DNA from: Kordia aestuariivivens
GTDB taxonomy: Bacteria; Bacteroidota; Bacteroidia; Flavobacteriales; Flavobacteriaceae
Length of the DNA: 64,000 nucleotides
Assembly: GCF_014397005.1 (NCBI RefSeq)
Contig: NZ_JACGWS010000001.1
Coordinates: 186,001-250,000, forward strand
Reading direction: 5' to 3'
The position numbers and the translations under genes are program-made. Under the pieces are notes generated by a model that saw nothing but the letters and a program-made list of their open reading frames with translations, had not been told where the DNA came from and did not search any database. Of this stretch, positions 7,809-15,515 are shown in pieces. Numbering within the stretch: position 1 is the first letter of the stretch; the number at the start of each line of letters is the position of its first letter.

Positions 7809-8905
7809 AACTGTTTTTTCTGTAAATTAAAAAAAGCATCTGCTTGTAATTGCATTAACTCACGCGCTTTTTTGCGTTTGTAATTGTACACTTCGTCTTC
7901 TTCAGCAATATCAGCATATACTTTATTATTCAAGGATTGATCTGTTTGCAACAACGTTTTGCGTTGATGTACTTTTTGGGTAACCCAAGTTTTTACAGCA
8001 TCTTCTGCATCTTGAAGCTTCAAATCATATTCACCTTTAGACGTAAACAATTTGGCAAAAATTGGAGACGTTTCGATCGCTAAGAACAACAAAAAGATAA
8101 AAAAGGAGGGAAGCCAAGGCAATTCGCCAAGCGCATTCACACGCGCCATTAAACCATCAAATCCGTCAATAATTGGTTGTGTGGTTGCTTCTTGTTCTTT
8201 CTGTTTCGCAATCAAATCTGCAATAGCGAGTTCTTTCGTTTCAATCTTTTTACTATTTTCAGCGCGCAAAGCTTGTAATTCCTGCAAAGCTGCATCATGC
8301 TTTTCACGTTTTTCTTTATACACAGGACCTTTTCCAATAATTTCAGTTCCTTTTCGTCCTTCTGCTTCCGCGATAAACGTCTCGTACAAATCATTTACCT
8401 CTTTTTCTTTGGTAATAACATCACCCTTTAATTGTGTAATTTCTTGTGAAACTTGTTCAATTTCGGGTGTAAATTGTAAAGCAATTTGATCTTTATTAGA
8501 AAGTGTGAGTTCGTTTTTCTGTTCCAACAACACTTGATTGATCTCTTTTTCAAAAATCTTCAACTCTAACGGTTTCGAAATCACAATTGCGATAATAACT
8601 GCTAAAATAATTCGTGGTGTGGCTTGTAAAAATTCGTCAAACTTATTCTCTCTTTTACGAAGTGTAGATACAATAAAGCGATCGAGATTAAAAATCAACA
8701 ATCCCCAAATAAGTCCAAAGCCGACAGCGGCAAACGGATTATCAAAAACGGTATACAAAGCATAACTTCCGGCTATAAAAGCCATCAGCGCGGTAAAGAA
8801 AACGGTAGCGCCAATTCCTGCATATTTAGTTTGTTCGCCATCGCTACATTCACGTATGAGGTTGAGGTCAACGCCCGAACAGACGAGAAAAAATTGTTTC
8901 AACAT
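7805..8905 (-). CDS. DUF4407 domain-containing membrane protein
   Basis: A 366-residue protein starting MLKQFFLVCSGVD; an upstream in-frame extension of 17 codons lacks the usual family start and is left out. Two hydrophobic segments near residues 35-85 ('VFFTALMAFIAGSYALYTVF', 'AVGFGLIWGLLIFNLDRFIVS'), a third near 100-120, then a long charged coiled coil with Glu/Lys/Gln heptads, a further hydrophobic segment ('FFIFLLFLAIETSPIFAKL') and a basic tail. This order is the DUF4407 layout. Function is not established. The gene overlaps the stop of the small convergent gene by four bases. Confidence 0.85.
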   Translation of the reverse strand: MLKQFFLVCSGVDLNLIRECSDGEQTKYAGIGATVFFTALMAFIAGSYALYTVFDNPFAAVGFGLIWGLLIFNLDRFIVSTLRKRENKFDEFLQATPRIILAVIIAIVISKPLELKIFEKEINQVLLEQKNELTLSNKDQIALQFTPEIEQVSQEITQLKGDVITKEKEVNDLYETFIAEAEGRKGTEIIGKGPVYKEKREKHDAALQELQALRAENSKKIETKELAIADLIAKQKEQEATTQPIIDGFDGLMARVNALGELPWLPSFFIFLLFLAIETSPIFAKLFTSKGEYDLKLQDAEDAVKTWVTQKVHQRKTLLQTDQSLNNKVYADIAEEDEVYNYKRKKARELMQLQADAFFNLQKKQF

Positions 8906-8976
8906 AAGATGATTTTTTTTTGATTGATGATATAAGATGATACAATAAGAACGCAAAATGTATAGAAATGTTACAA

Positions 8977-9006
8977 AAAAAGAGCCTCAATATTGAGACT
9001 CTTTTA
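8977..9006 (-). terminator. Rho-independent terminator of the M56 gene
   Basis: Near-perfect hairpin (AGAG-C-CTCAA / TTGAG-A-CTCT) with a purine run on one side and a T run on the other, 30 bases past the stop of the minus-strand M56 gene. Confidence 0.75.
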
Positions 9007-9037
9007 TAAATTGTTTGAAAACGATACTAAATTTCAG

Positions 9038-11176
9038 CTATCCTTTCTTCTTTTTTTTTGCTGGCGGAGGCGGAGGCGGCGGAAGTAATTTTCCGTTTTT
9101 ATCTACCAATTGACTTTTCTCGTTGTAAATATATTTGTAATCATTTTTTATTACGTAATAATGTTTCTTGCCATTAATCATCATGGTTTCTACCTTCTGA
9201 CCTTTAATGTTTCGGTGCATTCTTGCTACGTCTGCAGTTTCTTGAACTGTTGGCGCATCAGGAATTTCAACTTCCTTAATCATAGGTTTTTTGGATGCTG
9301 GAACTTTTACCTCTTTTCCCACGACTACAGGTTTTTTTGGTGCTGGAACTTCTATCTCTTTTTCCGCTACTAAAGGTTTTTTAGGCACTGGTGGCGGTGG
9401 CGGCAATCGTATTTCCTCTCCAGAATCAGCTGTTATAATTGTAATATCATAAATTTTATTACTTTTTAAGATTGCAACCGCTTTGTTTACTAAATCTTTT
9501 GAAATAGCATTGTCATACCGAATTGAAGCTGTTCTCGATTTTTTATGTAGAATTTTAGCAAGCTCCAATTTTACAAACTTATCTAAACTATTTAGTTTAC
9601 AGACATAGTCTTCATTCACTAGAAAATCTCCGTTTTTATTAATCATCACTACGATGTCTTTTCTATTTTGCTTCATGACTATTTCCGCTTTCGTAGGAAT
9701 CTCCATTTCATTAGGACCACTTTTTTCATTTACGTAATTAATACCTAATTTATTAATCTCCGCAAGCTCTTGTTGTACAGTTTTTGTTTCTTTTTTAGCG
9801 CTTACTTTTTTCTTTCCCATAGGTTTTTTATATGAACCTTCTTTGGAATGTATAACAGCACGTTTACCTAACGGATTTGTTATTTCTCTTTTAAAGTCTT
9901 CAAAACCAGCAGTTGTGTACAAACGCATTTGATACAATTGCGGAAAACGTTTGCTTCTCGCATTTTTAGCCACACGACTTCCTGTGTAATGCACAATATC
10001 ATGATTTGAAATTTCAGTGTTGTCAATCACCTTTCCATCCAACCAAATAGCAAAACCTTTTTTATCTTTCCAATCATTTAAAAGTTTAGCTGTTGGACGT
10101 CTTGCTACAGGTGTTTTTGGCGGCTGTCTTAAGTTTTCTTTTTGCTTGTTGGTGAGCTCCGTATACTTTTTTTTGACTTTATTTCCATCGGCATCTTCAA
10201 AAATAAACGTCACATTTTTATAATAATAATCTTTTGGATCTTCTTGCTCTTGCTGAACGATCGTTTGCGTTTTTATAGTTTCTATCAATTCCGCAGTTGC
10301 TTCTTTCGCTACCACTTTTGTGCTAAATAAAAATAGTGCGCCCATAAATATTGGAATTGTCAGCGAGGCAACGAGCCAAGCGCGAACACGAGATGTTTGT
10401 TTTGTCATCATTTGTAGTCTTTTTTTAGTTACAGAAAAATTTAAATTACTGGCCAAGTATAAGTTATGATTCCAACTTGCGTTATCGAGCAATAATTGTT
10501 GATAGGCTGGAATCTGAGTGTTTGATTTTAGTACAGCATCATCCGCTAAAAATTCGTGGTTGAGCTGTATTGCTTTTTTGTAATAGATAAGTAGTGGATT
10601 GAACCAAAATACAATCTGAATCAATTCAATTAAAATAATATCCAAGGTATGCTTTTGTGAAACATGAGCGAGTTCATGTGTATACAATTCATTCGCTATA
10701 GTTGAAGAATCATGCGCTTCTTTATCAATAAATATATAGTGTAAAAACGTATGTGGCACTACATTTTCTTTTAGTAAAACCAACGACGCTTTTTTGTAGA
10801 ATGCTTTTGTGTTTTCGGCAATTTTTCGAAAGATTTTATAAATATTAGACGTAAATCGTGAAAAGAAAAACAAACCGCCAATAGCGTACAAACCTACTAA
10901 ATAGAGCGTCCATGAAATTGGGTTCGAAGCTTCTTGTGGTGACATATTTAATGGCAATGCTTCTGTATTTTCAATAATTAACCCTGAATTGTTTTCTACT
11001 AAAGGAATTGCAACTGAACTTACCATAGGAATAAAAGGAACTATAAACGAAAAGCACAATCCAAACAGTAAATAATATCGGTTGAACACATATACGCGTT
11101 CGCGCTCAAGCAATACTTTGTATACTAAAAGTACCAATGCTAAGCACAATCCTGATTTTATAAGATACGTGATCAT
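9038..11176 (-). CDS. BlaR1-like M56 metallopeptidase with ExbD-like and Pro-rich C-terminal region
   Basis: A 712-residue membrane protein. Residues 1-290 form the M56 module: about four hydrophobic segments, zinc motif HELAH at 167-171 and the third ligand Glu208 in 'NHEFLADD', with the last helix near 268-288. The long C-terminal part is predicted outside the cytoplasm. About residues 500-590 ('INKNGDFLVNEDYV', 'TASIRYDNAISKDLVNKAVAILKSN', 'DITIITADSGEE') resemble an ExbD/TolR periplasmic domain; Pro-rich KKP repeats and a Pro/Lys tail follow. No penicillin-binding sensor domain is seen. The start overlaps the stop of the BlaI gene by four bases, so the two are co-translated. In BlaR1/MecR1 relatives a signal activates the protease and relieves BlaI repression; the signal here is unknown. 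Confidence 0.88.
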   Translation of the reverse strand: MITYLIKSGLCLALVLLVYKVLLERERVYVFNRYYLLFGLCFSFIVPFIPMVSSVAIPLVENNSGLIIENTEALPLNMSPQEASNPISWTLYLVGLYAIGGLFFFSRFTSNIYKIFRKIAENTKAFYKKASLVLLKENVVPHTFLHYIFIDKEAHDSSTIANELYTHELAHVSQKHTLDIILIELIQIVFWFNPLLIYYKKAIQLNHEFLADDAVLKSNTQIPAYQQLLLDNASWNHNLYLASNLNFSVTKKRLQMMTKQTSRVRAWLVASLTIPIFMGALFLFSTKVVAKEATAELIETIKTQTIVQQEQEDPKDYYYKNVTFIFEDADGNKVKKKYTELTNKQKENLRQPPKTPVARRPTAKLLNDWKDKKGFAIWLDGKVIDNTEISNHDIVHYTGSRVAKNARSKRFPQLYQMRLYTTAGFEDFKREITNPLGKRAVIHSKEGSYKKPMGKKKVSAKKETKTVQQELAEINKLGINYVNEKSGPNEMEIPTKAEIVMKQNRKDIVVMINKNGDFLVNEDYVCKLNSLDKFVKLELAKILHKKSRTASIRYDNAISKDLVNKAVAILKSNKIYDITIITADSGEEIRLPPPPPVPKKPLVAEKEIEVPAPKKPVVVGKEVKVPASKKPMIKEVEIPDAPTVQETADVARMHRNIKGQKVETMMINGKKHYYVIKNDYKYIYNEKSQLVDKNGKLLPPPPPPPAKKKKKG

Positions 11177-11544
11177 TTGTTATTGTCTTTTATTTGTTGA
11201 TCGATAACCTTTTTTAATTCTTGTAATTCATCATCTGATAAGTTGGTTTCTTTTGTAAAAAAAGAAGCAAATTGTGACGCTGAATCATTGAAGAAATTCT
11301 TAATCAATCCATTCAAATGATTGGAAAAATAATCCGCCTTTTTGATTAATGGAAAGTATTCTCTCGATTTTCCAAACGTTGCATACGAAACATATCCTTT
11401 ATCAGTCATACGTTTCAATAGTGTAGCAATCGTTGTTGTTGCAGGTTTTGGATTATTGTATTGTTCCAAAATATCTTTCATGAACGCTTTTTCAAGTTTC
11501 CATAAATGCTGCATTAACTGTTCTTCTGTTTTTGATAATTTCAT
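11173..11544 (-). CDS. BlaI/MecI-family transcriptional repressor
   Basis: A 123-residue protein starting MKLSKTEEQLMQHLWKLEKA, the usual family start; a 33-codon in-frame extension upstream is rejected. Winged-helix domain in residues 1-75 ('PKPATTTIATLLKRMTDKGYVSYATFGKSREYFPL'), then a helical dimerisation tail. It is first in the operon with the M56 protease (ATGA overlap). Two 14-base palindromes with the BlaI-type core TACAnnTGTA lie about 105-147 bases upstream and cover the promoter, so autorepression is very likely. Confidence 0.93.
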   Translation of the reverse strand: MKLSKTEEQLMQHLWKLEKAFMKDILEQYNNPKPATTTIATLLKRMTDKGYVSYATFGKSREYFPLIKKADYFSNHLNGLIKNFFNDSASQFASFFTKETNLSDDELQELKKVIDQQIKDNNK

Positions 11545-11649
11545 TTTCAACTCATGTTTTTTGATTCTGATAAGGAATTTGCAGTTTACTATTTCGGTCG
11601 ACATCGAACTAATAATTTGCTCATTTCTCAGGAATCCGTGCAATATTAC

Positions 11650-11691
11650 TCTACAAATGTAGAACTAAATTTTGTATTCTACAAGTGTAGA
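11650..11691 (-). promoter_or_regulatory. Promoter with two BlaI-type operators
   Basis: Two 14-base palindromes, TCTACAAATGTAGA (11650-11663) and TCTACAAGTGTAGA (11678-11691), are spaced 28 bases start to start. Read on the minus strand, the first contains the -7 box TACATTTG (11661-11654) and the second contains a TTG (11684-11682) 20 bases upstream of it, a full Bacteroidota promoter. Repressor bound to both sites would cover both promoter elements. Confidence 0.85.
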
Positions 11692-11720
11692 GGTTAAATA
11701 ATTTCAAAACCGCGTTAAGG

Positions 11721-11825
11721 ATTGCAGTGAAAAGCCCGGAACGATAGTGAGGACTTGCAGCGGAAAGCCTGACCGCAAATGTTCATTGAGGTTTTCTCGA
11801 AATGAACATTTGTGGTAACGCCCAA
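11721..11825. other. Structured intergenic element, possible ncRNA or dispersed repeat
   Basis: The stretch 'AAAGCCCGGA..' to 'GGACTTGCAGCGGAAAGCCT' resembles an intergenic sequence I recall as recurrent in flavobacterial genomes. It is followed by a perfect 12-base-pair hairpin (CAAATGTTCATT at 11776-11787 with AATGAACATTTG at 11801-11812) whose loop can pair GAG with CTC; flanking ACC and GGT extend the stem. No open frame covers it. It could be a small RNA (compare the Rfam flavo-1 motif) or a REP-like repeat; not decided. Confidence 0.4.
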
Positions 11826-11870
11826 AAACTTTATAATTTAAGAGGTTGAAACAAGTTTAGTACAAAAGAA

Positions 11871-11894
11871 AAAATCCGCACGAAGCGGATTTTT
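11871..11894 (-). terminator. Terminator of the M20 dipeptidase gene
   Basis: AAAATCCGC / GCGGATTTT hairpin with a five-base loop, flanked by A and T runs, 14 bases beyond the stop codon at 11908. Confidence 0.75.
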
Positions 11895-11907
11895 AGGTAT
11901 TATTTTA

Positions 11908-13296
11908 TTACTTAGAAAGTTCTGTGTAGTATTTGTAGAACAGTGGAATGGTTTCAATTCCTTTGAGATAATTGAAGATTCCAAAGTGTTCATTTGGCGA
12001 GTGAATTGCGTCACTATTTAAGCCGAATCCCATTAAAATCGTTTTGCTTTTTAATTCTTTTTCGAAGAGCGAAACTATTGGAATACTTCCGCCTGAACGT
12101 TGTGGAATGGCAGGAACGCCAAACGTCTCTTCATACGCTTTGCTTGCTGCTTGATAACCAATATTGTCAATTGGAGTTACATAGCCTTGTCCGCCATGAT
12201 GAGGCGTTACTTTGACTGTCACACCTTTTGGCGCGATGTTTTCAAAGTGTGTTTTAAATAATTCGGTAATTTCTTTCCATTCTTGATTTGGCACTAAACG
12301 CATCGAAATTTTAGCATACGCTTTACTTGCGATGACCGTTTTTGCGCCTTCGCCAGTGTATCCTCCCCAAATTCCGTTAACATCTAAGGTTGGACGAATG
12401 GAGTTGCGTTCGTTAGTTGTGTAACCTGCTTCACCGTACACCGAATCAATATCGAGTGCATTTTTATATTCTTCTAGCGAGAAAGGCGCTTTTGCCATTT
12501 CAGCGCGTTCTTCCGTTGATAAATCTTCTACTTTATCGTAAAAACCAGGAATGGTAATGCGATTGTTTTCATCATGAAGCGAAGCAATCATTTTTGCTAA
12601 TATATTGATCGGATTCGCCACAGCGCCACCGTACAATCCAGAATGTAAATCGCGGTTTGGACCTGTAACTTCAACTTCAACATAACTTAATCCCCGTAAA
12701 CCTGTGGTAATAGAAGGTTGTGTGTTGCTAATCATTCCAGTATCTGAAATCAGGATAACATCGTTGGCAAGTTTCTCTTGATTGCGTTCTACAAACCAAG
12801 CTAAGCTTTCAGAGCCAACTTCTTCTTCGCCTTCAATCATAAACTTCACATTACAAGGTAATTGATTGGTTGCGTTCATCAATTCCAATGCTTTTACGTG
12901 CATGTACATTTGCCCTTTATCATCGCAAGAGCCGCGCGCAAAAATAGCGCCTTCTGGATGAATTTCTGTTTTTTTGATAATTGGTTCAAATGGTCCACTT
13001 TCCCAAAGTTCTAAAGGATCTGGCGGTTGTACGTCGTAATGTCCGTAGACTAAAACAGTTGGTAAGTCGTCAGAAATATGTTTATGTCCGTATACAATAG
13101 GATAGCCAGGCGTTTCGCAAATTTCTACATGATCGCAACCTGCTTTTTCCAAACTGGTTTTAATAACGGCAGAAGTATCAATGACATCTTGTGTATATGC
13201 TGGGTCAGCACTTATTGAAGGAATTTTTAGAAGTTCGATGAGTTCATCAATGAAACGATTTTTATGCGTTTCGACATAAGATTTTATAGTGTTCAT
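11908..13296 (-). CDS. M20 family dipeptidase
   Basis: A 462-residue cytosolic zinc peptidase of the M20/CNDP-like type. Visible motifs: 'VYGHYDVQPPDP' (first metal His and its Asp), 'GSCDDKGQ' (bridging Asp), 'EGEEEVGS' (catalytic Glu and metal Glu) and the C-terminal 'IHSPNEHF' (metal His). The dimerisation lid lies between. Length is normal and no signal peptide is seen. It probably hydrolyses dipeptides in amino-acid salvage. It stands alone, with its own terminator and a tRNA gene behind it. Confidence 0.92.
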   Translation of the reverse strand: MNTIKSYVETHKNRFIDELIELLKIPSISADPAYTQDVIDTSAVIKTSLEKAGCDHVEICETPGYPIVYGHKHISDDLPTVLVYGHYDVQPPDPLELWESGPFEPIIKKTEIHPEGAIFARGSCDDKGQMYMHVKALELMNATNQLPCNVKFMIEGEEEVGSESLAWFVERNQEKLANDVILISDTGMISNTQPSITTGLRGLSYVEVEVTGPNRDLHSGLYGGAVANPINILAKMIASLHDENNRITIPGFYDKVEDLSTEERAEMAKAPFSLEEYKNALDIDSVYGEAGYTTNERNSIRPTLDVNGIWGGYTGEGAKTVIASKAYAKISMRLVPNQEWKEITELFKTHFENIAPKGVTVKVTPHHGGQGYVTPIDNIGYQAASKAYEETFGVPAIPQRSGGSIPIVSLFEKELKSKTILMGFGLNSDAIHSPNEHFGIFNYLKGIETIPLFYKYYTELSK

Positions 13297-13365
13297 GTAA
13301 TATGTTGAATTTATCTATATACTCAAATGTACTAAAAAAAGAGGTAAAAAATAGTATCTACTTCC

Positions 13366-13395
13366 TTTGAATATTAAAAATGTTCTTTATATTTG
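13366..13395 (+). promoter_or_regulatory. Promoter of tRNA-Leu
   Basis: TTTG at 13366-13369, 18 bases, then TATATTTG at 13388-13395: a full match to the Bacteroidota consensus, 12 bases before the mature tRNA. Confidence 0.8.
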
Positions 13396-13407
13396 CACCC
13401 ACATTTT

Positions 13408-13489
13408 GCGGGTGTGGTGAAATTGGTAGACACGCTAGACTTAGGATCTAGTGCCTCACGGTGTGAAGGTTCGAGTCCTTTCACCCGCA
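13408..13489 (+). tRNA. tRNA-Leu (anticodon TAG)
   Basis: An 82-base gene. Acceptor arms GCGGGTG and CACCCGC pair fully; the D arm holds 'AAATTGGTAGACAC'; the anticodon stem CTAGA/TCTAG encloses loop CTTAGGA with anticodon TAG; a long variable arm (class II) follows, and the T arm contains GGTTCGAGTCC. The discriminator is A. The CCA end is not encoded. It reads CUA and related Leu codons. It has its own promoter and terminator. Confidence 0.96.
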
Positions 13490-13496
13490 CAAAGCC

Positions 13497-13527
13497 AAAA
13501 GCTTCAGAGAAATCTGAAGCTTTTTTT
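13497..13527 (+). terminator. Terminator of tRNA-Leu
   Basis: Perfect 12-base-pair hairpin AAAAGCTTCAGA / TCTGAAGCTTTT with GAAA loop, followed by T residues, eight bases after the tRNA. Confidence 0.9.
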
Positions 13528-13700
13528 GTTTGGTATAACTTATATAATTTTTAATGGATCGGTAAGCATTTAGTAAACTGTATCTACTGTTAAAAACTTA
13601 TCGGGATCATTTAAACTTCTTTTCTGCGTAAATTCTACAATTACTTTTAGATGAATTTGAGTATTTAAAATTCATAGTTGATTTATAATATGTTCACTTT

Positions 13701-13715
13701 TATGGTTTTCCCGTA
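13701..13715 (+). promoter_or_regulatory. Regulatory dyad A, copy 1 (TATGG-N5-CCGTA)
   Basis: Inverted repeat TATGG/CCGTA around TTTTC, 57 bases before the ATG at 13773 and 22 bases before a -7-like TAATTTAT (13738). The same element at the same distance precedes the genes at 15516, 17331, 27898 and 28299. Regulator unknown. Confidence 0.65.
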
Positions 13716-13772
13716 ATTGATTATGATTTTAAATGCTTAATTTATAACATATTAACCAAATAAATTTAAAAC

Positions 13773-15299
13773 ATGAAAAAAATTACATTAATTTTTGCGT
13801 TACTTTTTAGTGCACTTTGCTTTTCTCAAAACCAATCTTTTGGTAGTGTGCAATCTTCAATCTTCAACCCAATCCCTCAACAATTTAGTGGGCAAGAAAT
13901 TTTCAGGTTTAGGCCTGGTTTAGTAACTCAACTAGAAAAAGGAAACGCTTTTGATTTCAATAATAGTCGTTGGTTTTCTATTGGTCGCTTAAATACAGGG
14001 AGCCAAACTGTATATGGTTTACGTTTTCAATTGGAAAATAGAGCAATCACTATGGGGTATCAGGATTTATTGGATGTAAATCCAAGAATTCAATGGATAG
14101 GTGCTGGTTCTTCTTCAGGAACTGATTTAGAATTTAGAGCCGCAAATAGTTTTACATCAACAGGTTCTACATTAGTTGCCACGATGACTGACGATGGCAG
14201 AACCCTTTTTGGGAAGCCATTAACTACAAGCGAAACAAAAGTAGGTATTGATTATAGTGACATTGCTACCAACAGTAGAACAGGTATAACTGTGCAAAAT
14301 AATACTACAGAAGGTAATTATTATACGATTACAGGTTACAAATCAATCAATAATGTTTCTTGTACTATAAAAACGGGTATGAGTATTCAAAGTGATGGTG
14401 GCTCTTATGGGAATACAGGTCTTAGTGTTAGCTTACTAGACGGATATTATAATACGGGAGTAAGTTCATCAGTGCGAAGCCAAGCATCTGGAGGTAGCTC
14501 TAATGGTGTAAGAGGAACTGTTTACGGACCTAGTGGTGTAACTCCTACTGGTTTTGGAGCAGGTATTTATGGTAGTTCAACAGCAAGTACAAATAGATAT
14601 GCTGGTTATTTTAGTGGAAATGTGGTGGTTACTGGATCATTTTCTTCGGGTTCTGATCGGAAATTGAAACAAGACATTAAAACTGAGGAAAATATGTTGG
14701 AAAAATTAGCTCAGATAGATGCAGTATCATACACTTTTAAACCAAATGAGCAACTAAATCTTCCTTCCAATTTACAACATGGATTTATTGCTCAAAATAT
14801 AGAAGAAGTTTTTCCAGAATTAGTTTCTACCATTACAAAACCTATTTTGGGTGAAAACAATAAGGAGCTTGGTATGTATGAATATAAAGCTGTAAACTAT
14901 ATTGGAATGATTTCAATTTTAACTTCGAGTTTAAACGAAATGAACGAAAAAATGGTTGCGCTTGAAAGTGAATTGGAAGATATGAAAAGACAAGTTGAAT
15001 CTAATGGAGAAACTAAATTGGACAACCAGAATGATACTGGAGATGAAGGCTTTTCAATGGAGCAAAATAAACCAAATCCTTTTACAGATCAAACAGTGGT
15101 GAATTATACGTTGCCAAGCAACACAAAAGCAACGATTGCAGTTGTTGATTTATCTGGGAAGTTTATTAAGGAATATGATTTATCGAGTGAAAAAGGACAA
15201 TTAGTGATCAATTCAGGTGATATAGGAAAAGGAATTTTTATCTACACTTTAATTTCAGATAATGAAGTCATCATCTCTAAAAAGATGATTATAAGATAA
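13773..15299 (+). CDS. Secreted S74-chaperone (tail-fibre-domain) protein with T9SS sorting domain, copy 1
   Basis: A 508-residue protein: signal peptide (1-18, ending 'LCFSQ'), a conserved head ('GEIFRFRPGLVTQLEKGNAF', 'RWFSIGRLNTGSQTVYGLRF', 'AITMGYQDL'), a Gly/Ser/Thr-rich beta region, then from Ser294 'SDRKLKQDI' an S74 intramolecular chaperone domain ('LQHGFIAQNIEEVFPELV', 'YKAVNYIGMISILTSSL'), a short coiled coil and a type A T9SS sorting domain (about 430-508; 'NKPNPFTDQTVVNYTLP'). In S74 relatives Ser and the Lys five residues on form the self-cleavage dyad; both (Ser294, Lys299) are present. Likely a trimeric surface or secreted fibre. Followed by its own terminator. Confidence 0.88.
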   Translation: MKKITLIFALLFSALCFSQNQSFGSVQSSIFNPIPQQFSGQEIFRFRPGLVTQLEKGNAFDFNNSRWFSIGRLNTGSQTVYGLRFQLENRAITMGYQDLLDVNPRIQWIGAGSSSGTDLEFRAANSFTSTGSTLVATMTDDGRTLFGKPLTTSETKVGIDYSDIATNSRTGITVQNNTTEGNYYTITGYKSINNVSCTIKTGMSIQSDGGSYGNTGLSVSLLDGYYNTGVSSSVRSQASGGSSNGVRGTVYGPSGVTPTGFGAGIYGSSTASTNRYAGYFSGNVVVTGSFSSGSDRKLKQDIKTEENMLEKLAQIDAVSYTFKPNEQLNLPSNLQHGFIAQNIEEVFPELVSTITKPILGENNKELGMYEYKAVNYIGMISILTSSLNEMNEKMVALESELEDMKRQVESNGETKLDNQNDTGDEGFSMEQNKPNPFTDQTVVNYTLPSNTKATIAVVDLSGKFIKEYDLSSEKGQLVINSGDIGKGIFIYTLISDNEVIISKKMIIR

Positions 15300-15324
15300 T
15301 TTAAAAATCGTTAAGTTACAAAGC

Positions 15325-15356
15325 AAAAGTCGAAGTTCTAAACTTCGACTTTTTTG
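15325..15356 (+). terminator. Terminator after S74 protein 1
   Basis: Perfect 13-base-pair hairpin AAAAGTCGAAGTT / AACTTCGACTTTT with loop CTA and further T residues. Confidence 0.9.
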
Positions 15357-15442
15357 TTTGAGTAAAACATATAAAGTTTTGCGTAATTTTTATTCAATAT
15401 GAGTATTTGAAATTTACAGTTAGCTTGTAACATACTCATTTT

Positions 15443-15457
15443 TACGGTTTCCCCGTA
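15443..15457 (+). promoter_or_regulatory. Regulatory dyad A, copy 2 (TACGG-N5-CCGTA)
   Basis: Perfect inverted repeat TACGG/CCGTA around TTTCC, 58 bases before the ATG at 15516 and 22 bases before TATATTTA (15480-15487), a seven-of-eight match to the -7 box. Confidence 0.7.
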
Positions 15458-15515
15458 ATTTTGTTTAACTTTTTTATATTATATTTAAACACAGTTAACC
15501 AATTAATTTTAAATT

